A stretch of DNA of 9,289 nt from an uncultured Gemmatimonadota bacterium (GTDB lineage Bacteria > Gemmatimonadota > Gemmatimonadetes > Gemmatimonadales > Gemmatimonadaceae): assembly GCA_946480295.1 (NCBI GenBank), contig CAMLIT010000146.1:1-9289 (forward strand), written 5' to 3'. Numbering within the stretch: position 1 is the stretch's first letter; every line of letters starts with the position of its first letter. Made by a program: the position numbers and the translations under genes. The notes beneath the pieces were generated by a model. It saw only the letters and a program-made list of their open reading frames with translations, had not been told where the DNA came from and searched no databases. Positions 1 through 6,358 of this stretch are shown piece after piece.

Positions 1-29
1 CCACTGCTGGGGCGGTACCGACTTCTCCG

Positions 30-96
30 GCGCCCCCGCCCCCACGCCCCCCCCGCTCCGCCCCCCCCCTGGGGCGGGGCCCCCCGCCCCCCCCCG
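30..96. repeat. Extreme C-rich low-complexity tract
   Basis: The tract is almost entirely C and G, with uninterrupted C runs at 47-54, 61-69 and 87-95, and a GGGGCGGGG block at 71-79. No gene can be supported through it. The short string CCGACTT occurs on both sides (about 18-24 and 94-100), which could mean a slipped or badly resolved assembly join. The remaining bases up to 275 have ordinary composition but show no convincing promoter. Whether the tract is biological or a sequencing artefact cannot be decided from sequence alone. Confidence 0.6.
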
Positions 97-275
97 ACTT
101 CACTGCTTTGGAGTGTGTCAGGTGGACAGGACCGCGTCCCGCGCCGTGGACGACGGCGTCCCGCGGTCATCCGCCACTCATCGCGCAAGCGATTCCGCCC
201 CAATCCGTTGCGCGAAGGCGGCCCGGTGGCCGGCGCCCTGCCTCACGCTTCTGCGGCACTCCACAGGAGCGTACC

Positions 276-812
276 ATGCGCGTGTTCTACAGGATGGTCT
301 CCGCCGCCGCTCTCGTCGCGTTCACGGCCGTCGCCGCCGGTGCGCAGGGATCGAGCTCGTTCGGCCCCTTCGTCGGCTACACGAGCGGCCACGGCATCAC
401 CTCGCCGGTAACGGCGGGGGCCAGTCTCGCGCTCTTCGCCGGGGCGCTCGGCGTGCGCGGCAGCGGCGCGATCCTACTCGACGGCAACGGCCACCTCGAC
501 GCCTCGGCTCCGCAGGGGTGGGACAGCGACGCCGATCTCCTCATGCGCCTCGGCCGGCCGAGCGGCCAGTCCTTCTCGCTCGTCCCGTACGCCTTCGCCG
601 GCATCGGCGGCCGCTCGCGGCCGAACGCCTTCACCGGGGTCAACGACTTCTACCACACCTGGAGCTACGGCGGCGGCCTCGCGCTCGGCCTCTCGCACTC
701 CCTCCAGGTCACCGCCGAAGCCCGTCAGCGCGCCATGCGCGCGGTCGGCGAGACCCAGTGGCACTCGACGGGCGGCGCCGAGGTGCGGCTCGGGGTGATG
801 CTGGCGCCGTGA
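276..812 (+). CDS. Small outer-membrane beta-barrel (porin-like) protein
   Basis: The product is 178 aa and probably an outer-membrane or surface barrel protein; no substrate can be assigned. Residues 1-23 form a Sec signal peptide: basic start (MRVFYR), an Ala/Val core, and an AGA-Q cleavage site after residue 23. The mature part alternates polar and apolar residues, is rich in Gly and aromatics (PYAFAGIGGR near 104-113, YGGGLALGL near 131-139), and ends RLGVMLAP, as in small 8-strand barrels. It lacks the C-terminal Phe common in classical porins. The ATG at 276 was chosen over an upstream in-frame ATG at 108 because AGGAG (265-269) sits six bases before it and the signal peptide starts there. 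The gene stands alone and converges on the next operon. The barrel assignment rests on pattern and not on a family motif. Confidence 0.72.
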   Translation: MRVFYRMVSAAALVAFTAVAAGAQGSSSFGPFVGYTSGHGITSPVTAGASLALFAGALGVRGSGAILLDGNGHLDASAPQGWDSDADLLMRLGRPSGQSFSLVPYAFAGIGGRSRPNAFTGVNDFYHTWSYGGGLALGLSHSLQVTAEARQRAMRAVGETQWHSTGGAEVRLGVMLAP

Positions 813-861
813 AGAGGGTCGAGGGTGTAGTGCCGCGGGTCGAGAACTGAACCACGCGCTC

Positions 862-947
862 CGCCGTCCGCTTTCCGCTTTCCACTGCCGTCGGGGTGCT
901 CGCGAGAGCGTCCCGAGCGGCTCGCGAAAAGCGGAAAGCGGACGGCG
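862..947. repeat. Large inverted repeat between convergent genes (terminator or REP-like element)
   Basis: A perfect 20-bp inverted repeat has arms at 862-881 and 928-947, each containing two CCGCTTT/AAAGCGG-type blocks. A second 7-bp pairing (900-906 with 921-927, TCGCGAG/CTCGCGA) stacks inside it, leaving an unpaired segment at 882-899. It lies between the convergent barrel-protein gene and the DUF3618 gene, ending 10 bases before the latter's stop, which suits bidirectional transcription termination. Neither exit carries a good T tract, so a dispersed palindromic (REP/MITE-like) element is an equally fair reading. Confidence 0.6.
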
Positions 948-957
948 TTCTCTCGAG

Positions 958-1425
958 TCACTCCAACCTCGCCCCCCGCTCCAGCTCCCGCTCCATCTCG
1001 TCCATCCCCAGCACGCCCGCCGCGCGCTCGACGAAGCTGGACGTGGTCCCCCGCTCGTTTGGCGCGGACGACGACGGCTCGGCGCCGCGCCCGACGGCGC
1101 TTTTCACGCGGCTCACCGCGTCGCCGAGCATGGGGCCGGCGTTCCGGGCGGCGTCCTTCGCGCTGTCGGCGGCGCTCTTCGCCGCCTCCGTCGCGCGTCG
1201 CGCCGCCTTGCGGTCGGCGCCGGTCGCGCTGAGGAGCAGCCCGGCGGCGAAGGCGGCGGCGAGCGCCGGCCAGGGGTGATCGGCGGCGAGCCGCAGCACG
1301 TCCATCTTCTGCTTCACCGCCGCCGTCTTCTCCGAGATCCGGTCCTCGATCTCGGCGACGGTGTCGGCCATCCGCTCCCTCGTCAGGCGGATCTCCCGCT
1401 CGACGTCAGCTGGTCTCTCGTCCAT
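958..1425 (-). CDS. DUF3618 / YqjD-ElaB-like membrane-anchored coiled-coil protein
   Basis: The product is 155 aa. Residues 8-30 (EREIRLTRERMADTVAEI region) match the DUF3618 signature of an Arg/Glu helix with a TR-x-x-M/L-x-x-T-V core. Residues 49-67 (DHPWPALAAAFAAGLLL) form a Pro-Trp-led single membrane segment like the C-terminal anchor of YqjD/ElaB proteins. After it comes an Ala/Lys/Asp-rich amphipathic helix (72-112) resembling LEA/YtxH-type repeats, then a Ser-rich linker and an acidic-basic tail. The family is associated with the inner membrane; YqjD binds ribosomes in E. coli, but that function should not be transferred here. AGGAGG (1438-1433 on this strand) lies seven bases before the ATG. 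The gene overlaps the end of the preceding BrkB-holin gene by 43 bases in another frame, suggesting translational coupling. Confidence 0.82.
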   Translation of the reverse strand: MDERPADVEREIRLTRERMADTVAEIEDRISEKTAAVKQKMDVLRLAADHPWPALAAAFAAGLLLSATGADRKAARRATEAAKSAADSAKDAARNAGPMLGDAVSRVKSAVGRGAEPSSSAPNERGTTSSFVERAAGVLGMDEMERELERGARLE

Positions 1426-2795
1426 TCCGCATCCTCCTCGAGTGTCTCGATGGTCTCCGTGGGCGCGAGGCTCCGCGGGGCGGCGAGGCGACGGCCGCGC
1501 CGCAGCAGCGCGAGCGCCACCACTCCGGCGACCACAGTCACGATCAGTGCCGCGAGCCAGTAGAGGTCCGACGGCAGCCACTGGTCGCCGATCAGCAGGA
1601 CGATGCCGGCGAGGGTGGCGAGCAGGCCGAGCGAGGCCAGCGCCACCCCGGTCGCGACGAGCATCGAGCCGGCGCCGACGTCGCGCGCGATCGTGGCCAG
1701 CTCGAGCCGCACCAGCGCCAGCTCGCGCCGCACGACGAGCGTCGCGTCGGACGCGAGATCCTGCAGCAGCGCGCCGATGCCGCGGTGGCCGTCGCTCCGC
1801 GCGCCGTCGAGCGCGGCCACGCGCGATGCCACGCGCGTGGCCGTGTGCGCGTGCTCCTGGTCGCGTTCGTGCTCCTGGTCGCGTTCGTGCGCCTGGTGGC
1901 GTGCGCGCCCGCGCTGCCCGCTCTTTCCGTGCGCCTCCCCGGACTTCCCGGCGCGGCCCGCGCCGAGCTGCAGCTCCGAGTTGAGCTCGCCCGCCGCGAG
2001 CAGCACGTACGACGAGTAGTACATCCAGCTCAGCAGCACCATGATCGCGCCGATCGCGCCGTACGCCGCGTTCAGCGTGTGGAACTTCTGCACGTAGAGC
2101 CGGAAGAGCAGCGTCGCCGCGATCCACAGCACGGTGGCGACGACGGCTCCGACGAGCACGTAGGTCCTGTTCTGGTGCTCCGCGTTCGGCAGGTAGAGAT
2201 AGAGCAGCCAGAGCAGCAGCACGAGCGCGGCGATGGCGATCGGGAACTGCACGATGCTCCAGAGGATCACCGCGACATGGCCGAGGCCGAAGCGGTTCCC
2301 GACCCATCGCATGATGCCGTCGCCGTTCAGCATGATCACCGTCGCGGCGAGGAGCACCACCCCGGCGACGATCAGCGCGCCGAGCTGCATGGCATAACGC
2401 TGCCACCAGGGGCGCGCCTCCTCGACCTCGTACGCGACGTTGAGCGCCTCGCGGAACGCGCCGAAGACCGACGATCCCGACCACGCCGCGGCGAGGAGCC
2501 CGAAGGACAGGATCCCCGGAGCACCCTTGGCGAAGATCACCTTGCGCGCCGTGTCGCGCACGAGGCCGGCGACGCCGGCCGGTAGCGCCGACGCCAGGTT
2601 GCCGCTCAGCCATCCCATCACGGTCTGCTTGTCGGCGACGAGGCTGAGCAGCGCGACGGCGAAGAGGAGGAGCGGGAAGAGCGCGAAGAAGAAGCTGTAC
2701 GCCATCTGTGCCGCGAACACCGAGACCCGATCCTCGGAGATCTCCCGCCAGGTGTCCTTGAGCAGCGGCCACACGTCACGCCCGAGCACTCGCAT
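1383..2795 (-). CDS. YihY/BrkB membrane protein fused to a YqjE/DUF1469 (holin-like) domain
   Basis: The product is 470 aa with two recognisable parts. Residues 1-275 are a YihY/BrkB domain: AAQMAYSFFFALFPLLL (28-44), W105 with FREALNVAYEVEEARPWW (114-131), YLPN (201-204), the AAYGAIGAI (243-251) block and the closing AAGELNSEL (267-275), with about six membrane segments. Residues 277-337 are a hydrophilic His/Arg/Glu/Gln linker. Residues 338-462 are a DUF1469 (Phage_holin_3_6, YqjE-type) domain: LVVRRELALVRLEL (353-366), two hydrophobic hairpin helices (about 375-403 and 410-432), and the typical ending P-T-x-T-I-E-x-L-x-x-D-x-x-W (445-458). BrkB proteins normally stop after the first part and YqjE proteins are separate small proteins. 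The ATG at 2795 follows GGAGG with four bases spacing. The 'virulence factor' and 'holin' family names are historical; an envelope role is inferred and the precise function is unknown. Confidence 0.88.
   Translation of the reverse strand: MRVLGRDVWPLLKDTWREISEDRVSVFAAQMAYSFFFALFPLLLFAVALLSLVADKQTVMGWLSGNLASALPAGVAGLVRDTARKVIFAKGAPGILSFGLLAAAWSGSSVFGAFREALNVAYEVEEARPWWQRYAMQLGALIVAGVVLLAATVIMLNGDGIMRWVGNRFGLGHVAVILWSIVQFPIAIAALVLLLWLLYLYLPNAEHQNRTYVLVGAVVATVLWIAATLLFRLYVQKFHTLNAAYGAIGAIMVLLSWMYYSSYVLLAAGELNSELQLGAGRAGKSGEAHGKSGQRGRARHQAHERDQEHERDQEHAHTATRVASRVAALDGARSDGHRGIGALLQDLASDATLVVRRELALVRLELATIARDVGAGSMLVATGVALASLGLLATLAGIVLLIGDQWLPSDLYWLAALIVTVVAGVVALALLRRGRRLAAPRSLAPTETIETLEEDAEWTRDQLTSSGRSA
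1851..1904 (-). repeat. 18-bp tandem repeat in the linker of the BrkB-DUF1469 protein
   Basis: Two identical 18-bp units (1851-1868 and 1869-1886) are followed by a diverged third unit (1887-1904). On the coding strand each perfect unit encodes Glu-Arg-Asp-Gln-Glu-His, giving residues 304-315; the diverged copy encodes Ala-Arg-His-Gln-Ala-His (298-303). The repeat keeps the frame and lies exactly in the inter-domain linker, so copy number could change linker length without breaking either domain. Confidence 0.85.
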
Positions 2796-2818
2796 CGTCC
2801 CTCCGTCCAGGATGTGGG

Positions 2819-3139
2819 CTAACCGAGGATCATCTGCCTGGGCGCGGGCGTCGCGCGGAGGCAGAGCACGGCGAGCTCCGGTTCGGGGAGCAGCTCCCAC
2901 CCCGACGGGATGGGCGCGAGCCTCCGGCGCTCACCGGCGCACTCGAAGCAGAGCCAACCCTGGCGCAGCTCCGGGGCAAGACGCATGCGTCGGCGTTCGA
3001 CCTGGACGCGGCGCTCCGGCCGGTCGGCGCGTGGGGCGCGTCGCCGGTCGAGACCGGTCCGCCGTTCGATGGCGGCGGGATGCACGTCCCAGACGTCCCA
3101 TCGGCGGCGTTGTGCGTCGACGAATGCCTTGTATCCCAC
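2819..3139 (-). CDS. Small Arg-rich protein of unknown function
   Basis: I do not recognise a named family. The product is 106 aa, soluble-looking and strongly basic, beginning VGYKAFVDAQRRRWDVWDV. It has a run of Arg-rich segments (about 26-52), then GWLCFECAGERRRLAPIPSG (61-80) and an acidic-hydrophobic end (WELLPEPELAVLCL, 81-94). The two closely spaced Cys (C64, C67; CFEC) plus C93 could bind metal, but nothing shows this. The start chosen is GTG at 3139, because AAGGAG sits eight bases upstream and no ATG lies between it and an implausibly distant one. The stop is 23 bases before the BrkB-DUF1469 start, so it is probably the first gene of that operon. I have the impression that similar short proteins with an RLAPIP segment occur in Gemmatimonadota, but I cannot verify it here. 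Confidence 0.6.
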   Translation of the reverse strand: MGYKAFVDAQRRRWDVWDVHPAAIERRTGLDRRRAPRADRPERRVQVERRRMRLAPELRQGWLCFECAGERRRLAPIPSGWELLPEPELAVLCLRATPAPRQMILG

Positions 3140-3327
3140 CTGGGGCTCTCCTTGAGGCGCGGCTCGGGCGCCGCGCCTTCGTGGCGCGACCTCCTCGGCG
3201 TACCGCAAGGCAGGGACCGGGCGCAGGCACGACGGCGGCGTACTCCCGTGCCTAACGATCGAACGCACGCCCTCGCCGCGCGGTGAACCCCGTACCGCGG
3301 TGAGACTTTCGGCGAGCGAACTCGGCG

Positions 3328-3356
3328 TTGTCCAGTGGGCGATCCTGTGGTATGCT
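3328..3356 (+). promoter_or_regulatory. Sigma70-type promoter for the nitronate-monooxygenase gene
   Basis: TTGTCC (3328-3333) and TATGCT (3351-3356) are separated by exactly 17 bases. The expected start of transcription is near 3363, giving a leader of about 54 bases before the ATG at 3417. The element lies in the 277-base divergent gap 3140-3416. On the opposite strand I found no clear promoter for the minus operon, only a 6-bp hairpin (3172-3177 with 3183-3188, loop TTCGT) about 33 bases before its first start codon. Confidence 0.55.
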
Positions 3357-3416
3357 GGATCGGCCGCGATCCCGCAGCGGCGCCTCCTGCCTCCAGCCAC
3401 CGCCAGTCTCCCGAAA

Positions 3417-4841
3417 ATGACTTCTGCCGCGACGCTGCCCGTGATCATCCAGGGCGGCATGGGTGTGGGCGTCTCCAACTGGCGGCTCGCCCGCGCCGTC
3501 TCGGGCCTGGGGCACCTCGGCGTGGTCTCCGGCTCGGTGCTCGACACCGTGCTCGTTCGGCGCCTGCAGGACGGCGACGTCGGCGGCCACGTGCGGCGCG
3601 CGATGGAGCGCTTCCCGATCCCGGACGTCACGGCGGAGGTGCTGCGGCGCTACTTCCGCCCCAACGGGCGTCCCCCCGGCACGCCCTACAAGCTGCTCCC
3701 CATGTACCGCCAGGTGGTCACACGCCTGCGGCAGCAGATCACGATGCTCGCCGCCTTCGTCGAGGTGACGCTGGCGAAGGAGGGCCACGACGGCGTCGTC
3801 GGCATCAACCTGCTCACCAAGGTGCAGATGCCGAACCTGGCGACGATCTACGGGGCGATGCTCGCCGGCGTGGACGTCGTGCTGATGGGGGCGGGGATCC
3901 CGAGGGAGATCCCGGGGGCGCTCGACGCGTTCGCCGTGCACGAGCCCGCGGCGCTGAAGTTCGACGTCGACGACCTCCCGCCCGACGCGTCGGAGCTGCT
4001 GGCGTTCGACCCCAAGGAGTACCTGCCGAAGCCGACCTTCGCGCTCGAGCGGCCTTCCTTCCTGCCCATCGTCTCCGCCTCCTCCCTCGCGACGACGCTC
4101 GCGCGCAAGGCGAACGGGCGCGTGGACGGGTTCGTGGTCGAGGGGCCGACGGCGGGCGGGCACAACGCGCCCCCGCGCGGAGCGCTGACCTTCGACGAGG
4201 CGGGCGAGCCGGTCTACGGCGAGCGCGATCAGGTGGACCTCGCGAAGATGCGCGAGCTCGGGCTCCCCTTCTGGCTCGCCGGCGGCTACGGCTCGCCGGA
4301 GCGGCTGCGCGCCGCGCTCGCCGCGGGGGCCGCGGGGATCCAGGTCGGGACGCTGTTCGCCTACAGTGCCGAGTCGGGCTTCACCCCCGAGCTGAAGGAG
4401 CAGGTGCTCGCGGCGATCGTGGAGGGACGGGCGCAGGTCCGGACCGACGTGCGCGCGTCGCCGACGGGCTTCCCCTTCAAGCTCGTGAAGGTCACCGGCG
4501 GGGAGCCCGAGTCCGCGACGGCGCCGCGGGAGCGCATCTGCGACCTCGGCTACCTGCGCACGGCGGTGCGGACGCCGGAGGGGCGCATCGTCTACCGCTG
4601 CCCCGCGGAGCCGGGGGAGGATTACGTGGGCAAGGGGGGCGAGGAGGAGGACCTGGAGGGGCGCCGCTGCCTCTGCAACGGCCTGCTCGCCAGCATCGGC
4701 CACGGTCAGGAGCGAGAGCACGGCCGGGAGGAGCCCATCATCACGAGCGGCGACGACCTCCTGGAGCTTGGCGCCTTCCTGCAGGGCAGGACGCGCTACA
4801 GCGCCGCGGACGTGGTGGCGTACCTGGTCGGGGGTGCCTGA
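3417..4841 (+). CDS. Nitronate monooxygenase / 2-nitropropane dioxygenase family flavoprotein
   Basis: The product is 474 aa and likely an FMN-dependent TIM-barrel oxidoreductase. The N-terminus PVIIQGGMGVGVSNWRLA (8-25) is the family's nucleotide-loop opening. GADVVLMG-type sequence appears as GVDVVLMGAG (151-160), the EGPTAGGH motif (242-249) holds the His used as catalytic base in characterised nitronate monooxygenases, and LAGGYGSPE (287-295) plus GIQVGTLFAYSAESG (307-321) form the phosphate-binding end. It is longer than typical nitronate monooxygenases (about 320-380 aa). The extra length is a C-terminal extension with C375, C395 and a CLC pair (418, 420). The ATG at 3417 was preferred to an upstream in-frame ATG at 3300 because the family fold starts right after it and a promoter lies between the two. 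No clear Shine-Dalgarno is visible. True substrate is unknown; enoyl-reductase-like (PfaD/FabK-type) activity is an alternative. Confidence 0.85.
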   Translation: MTSAATLPVIIQGGMGVGVSNWRLARAVSGLGHLGVVSGSVLDTVLVRRLQDGDVGGHVRRAMERFPIPDVTAEVLRRYFRPNGRPPGTPYKLLPMYRQVVTRLRQQITMLAAFVEVTLAKEGHDGVVGINLLTKVQMPNLATIYGAMLAGVDVVLMGAGIPREIPGALDAFAVHEPAALKFDVDDLPPDASELLAFDPKEYLPKPTFALERPSFLPIVSASSLATTLARKANGRVDGFVVEGPTAGGHNAPPRGALTFDEAGEPVYGERDQVDLAKMRELGLPFWLAGGYGSPERLRAALAAGAAGIQVGTLFAYSAESGFTPELKEQVLAAIVEGRAQVRTDVRASPTGFPFKLVKVTGGEPESATAPRERICDLGYLRTAVRTPEGRIVYRCPAEPGEDYVGKGGEEEDLEGRRCLCNGLLASIGHGQEREHGREEPIITSGDDLLELGAFLQGRTRYSAADVVAYLVGGA

Positions 4842-4907
4842 TCGCGCCTGCCGGACGTCGGGGGCGGTGGAGGGGGGCCCGCCTCCTGACCTCCGGAGAG
4901 GGCACTG

Positions 4908-4945
4908 TCTAAGAAGTTGCTTAGAAACAGACGGGGACGTAGGAT
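4908..4945 (+). promoter_or_regulatory. Candidate promoter overlapped by an inverted repeat, upstream of the SpoIIAA-like gene
   Basis: TTGCTT (4917-4922) and TAGGAT (4940-4945) are spaced by 17 bases, predicting transcription from about 4952 and a 40-base leader to the ATG at 4992. TCTAAG (4908-4913) and CTTAGA (4920-4925) form a perfect 6-bp inverted repeat with a six-base gap whose right arm covers part of the -35 box, so it could be an operator. The stretch is noticeably more AT-rich than its surroundings, which supports a regulatory role. The -10 match is only moderate. Confidence 0.42.
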
Positions 4946-4991
4946 AGCGGCTCCGCTCGTTCCTACCGCTTCCGCTGATCGCGCCGACGCG

Positions 4992-5360
4992 ATGCCGCTG
5001 ACCTACGAGCTGCGCGAGGACGTTCCCCGGATCGAGATCCTCGGCTCCGGTGCGAGCACCCGAGACGATGTCCTGCACCTGATCGACAGCGTCGCCGCGA
5101 CGATCGGCGAGGCGGAGCGGGTGCAGATCCTGGCGAACATGCGGGAGTTCCGCTACGCGCCGCCGCTCGAGGAGGCGCGCGAGCTGGCCACGCGCATGCG
5201 GTCGTTCCCCCAGTACCAGCGCGCGCGGATCGCGGTGCTCTGCCCGGACCTGCTCCAGGTGGGGCTGGCGCGCTTCGTCGCGGCGATCGCCGGCCAGAGC
5301 GGGATCGAGATGGAGAGCTTCCGCGACCAGCAGGCGGCGGAGGTCTGGCTGGCGGGCTGA
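4992..5360 (+). CDS. SpoIIAA-like (STAS-fold) small protein
   Basis: The product is 122 aa. It has the layout of SpoIIAA-like/STAS-related proteins: an N-terminal strand pair (LTYELREDVPRIEILGSG, 3-20), a helix (DDVLHLIDSVAATI, 25-38), a central strand-turn (VQILANMREF, 44-53), a helix with F72-P73 and a strand RIAVLCP (79-85), and a terminal F-x-D-x-x-x-A-x-x-WL signature (FRDQQAAEVWL, 110-120). Family members of this type are short cytoplasmic proteins whose partners are mostly unknown; a Ser/Thr phospho-switch as in SpoIIAA cannot be claimed. The ATG at 4992 was chosen because homologous proteins begin close to the first strand; an in-frame ATG at 4917 falls inside the candidate -35 box. 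No Shine-Dalgarno is evident. Single-gene unit between two promoter-like regions. Confidence 0.68.
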   Translation: MPLTYELREDVPRIEILGSGASTRDDVLHLIDSVAATIGEAERVQILANMREFRYAPPLEEARELATRMRSFPQYQRARIAVLCPDLLQVGLARFVAAIAGQSGIEMESFRDQQAAEVWLAG

Positions 5361-5385
5361 CGGGCGCCCGGGCGGCCGCCCCGAG

Positions 5386-5414
5386 TTGCGAGCGCTCCCG
5401 GTGGGAGCCATGTT
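5386..5414 (+). promoter_or_regulatory. Hairpin/dyad within a weak promoter-like element
   Basis: A perfect dyad GCTCCC-GGT-GGGAGC spans 5394-5408. It falls between TTGCGA (5386-5391) and CATGTT (5409-5414), 17 bases apart, which only weakly resemble -35 and -10 boxes. It could be an operator in a promoter spacer for the TIM-barrel gene at 5478, or a short terminator for the SpoIIAA-like gene (no T tract follows). Two GC palindromes (5361-5370 and 5370-5381) sit just before it and may be chance in this composition. Confidence 0.3.
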
Positions 5415-5477
5415 AGCGCGCGCCGATCTTTCCCGGCGCCGCCGCACCGCATCACTTCACCCACCGGGCCACCCAAC

Positions 5478-6320
5478 ATGCTCGATCGCCGATCCTTTCT
5501 CGGCTCCCTCGGGGCCGTGCTCGCTCTCGCCGCGCGGCCAGGTGCCGCCACCCGCCTGCTCGACGGGCGCAGGATCCGACGCGTCGGCCTCCAGCTCTAC
5601 ACCGTCCGCGACGCCATGAAGCGCGACGTCGCCGGCACCCTGGCGCGCGTCGCGAAGATCGGCTACCGGGAGGTGGAGTTCGCCGGCTACTTCGACAAGA
5701 CGCCGGCGCAGATCCGGGCGCTGCTGGCGCAGGACGGCCTGACCTCGCCCTCCGCGCACATCCCGTACGCGAACGTGCGCGGCGACTGGCAGCGCGCGCT
5801 CGACGACGCGAAGACGATCGGCCACGAGTGGGTGACGATCCCGTGGCTCGACGAGCCGGATCGGAAGACGCTCGACGACTGGAAGCGCGTCGCGGCGAGC
5901 TTCAACCGTGCGGCGGAGCAGGCGCACGCCGTCGGGCTGCGCTTCGCGTATCACAACCACTGGTTCGAGTTCCCGACGGTGGACGGGCAGGTGCCGTACG
6001 ACCTGCTGCTCCGCGAGACGGACCCGAAGCTCGTGGACTTCGAGATGGACCTGTACTGGATCACGAAGGCGGGCGGCAAGCCGCTCGAGTACTTCGCGAA
6101 GTATCCCGGCCGGTTCAAGCTCGTGCACGCGAAGGACTCGAAGGGGCCGCCGCAGCAGGCGATGGCGGACGTCGGCAGCGGCGTGATCGACTTCCGCACG
6201 ATCTTCGCGCACAGCCGCCAGGCGGGGATCGAGCACTACTTCGTCGAGCGTGACGACGCGCCGGACCCCTTCGCGTCGATCACGGCGAGCGAGCGGTATC
6301 TCGCCCAGCTCGACTTCTAG
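5478..6320 (+). CDS. Exported sugar phosphate isomerase/epimerase-like TIM-barrel protein
   Basis: The product is 280 aa, of the xylose-isomerase-like (AP endonuclease family 2) TIM barrel superfamily. Residues 4-9 (RRSFLG) followed by a hydrophobic Ala/Leu segment (10-20) form a Tat-type signal, so the enzyme probably works outside the cytoplasm. The mature fold opens with VGLQLYTVRDAM (36-47) and has EVEFAGY (65-71), SAHIPY (92-97) and the family motif FAYHNHWFEF (156-165). Candidate metal ligands are E164, D191, H217 (LVHAKD) and E257 (FVERDD); their spacing resembles D-tagatose 3-epimerase-type enzymes. Length is normal with no gap. Substrate is not predictable: such periplasmic members include epimerases and enzymes acting on 3-keto-sugars. 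No Shine-Dalgarno is visible before the ATG. The next gene starts 146 bases downstream under its own promoter, and both belong to the same sugar theme. Confidence 0.85.
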   Translation: MLDRRSFLGSLGAVLALAARPGAATRLLDGRRIRRVGLQLYTVRDAMKRDVAGTLARVAKIGYREVEFAGYFDKTPAQIRALLAQDGLTSPSAHIPYANVRGDWQRALDDAKTIGHEWVTIPWLDEPDRKTLDDWKRVAASFNRAAEQAHAVGLRFAYHNHWFEFPTVDGQVPYDLLLRETDPKLVDFEMDLYWITKAGGKPLEYFAKYPGRFKLVHAKDSKGPPQQAMADVGSGVIDFRTIFAHSRQAGIEHYFVERDDAPDPFASITASERYLAQLDF

Positions 6321-6358
6321 CGCGCCCGGTTCCACGGCGCCGCACGGTTCGGGCGGGA

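Noticed and set aside
816..844. Direct repeat GGGTCGAG (816-823 and 837-844) after the barrel-protein gene
   Set aside because: Eight bases in GC-rich DNA can occur by chance and nothing else supports an attachment or regulatory site.
1383..1800. Phage remnant suggested by the 'holin' family name
   Set aside because: DUF1469/YqjE proteins are ordinary chromosomal envelope proteins; no other phage gene, integrase or attachment site is seen.
3300..3416. Earlier start (ATG at 3300) for the nitronate-monooxygenase gene
   Set aside because: The extra 39 residues do not resemble the family N-terminus, and a promoter with 17-base spacing lies inside this segment.
3252..5447. Very long minus-strand open frame (731 codons) opposite the nitronate-monooxygenase and SpoIIAA-like genes
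   Set aside because: Its translation is a low-complexity Arg/His/Leu/Asp mix with no family motif. It is a by-product of GC-rich codon use in the real + strand genes.
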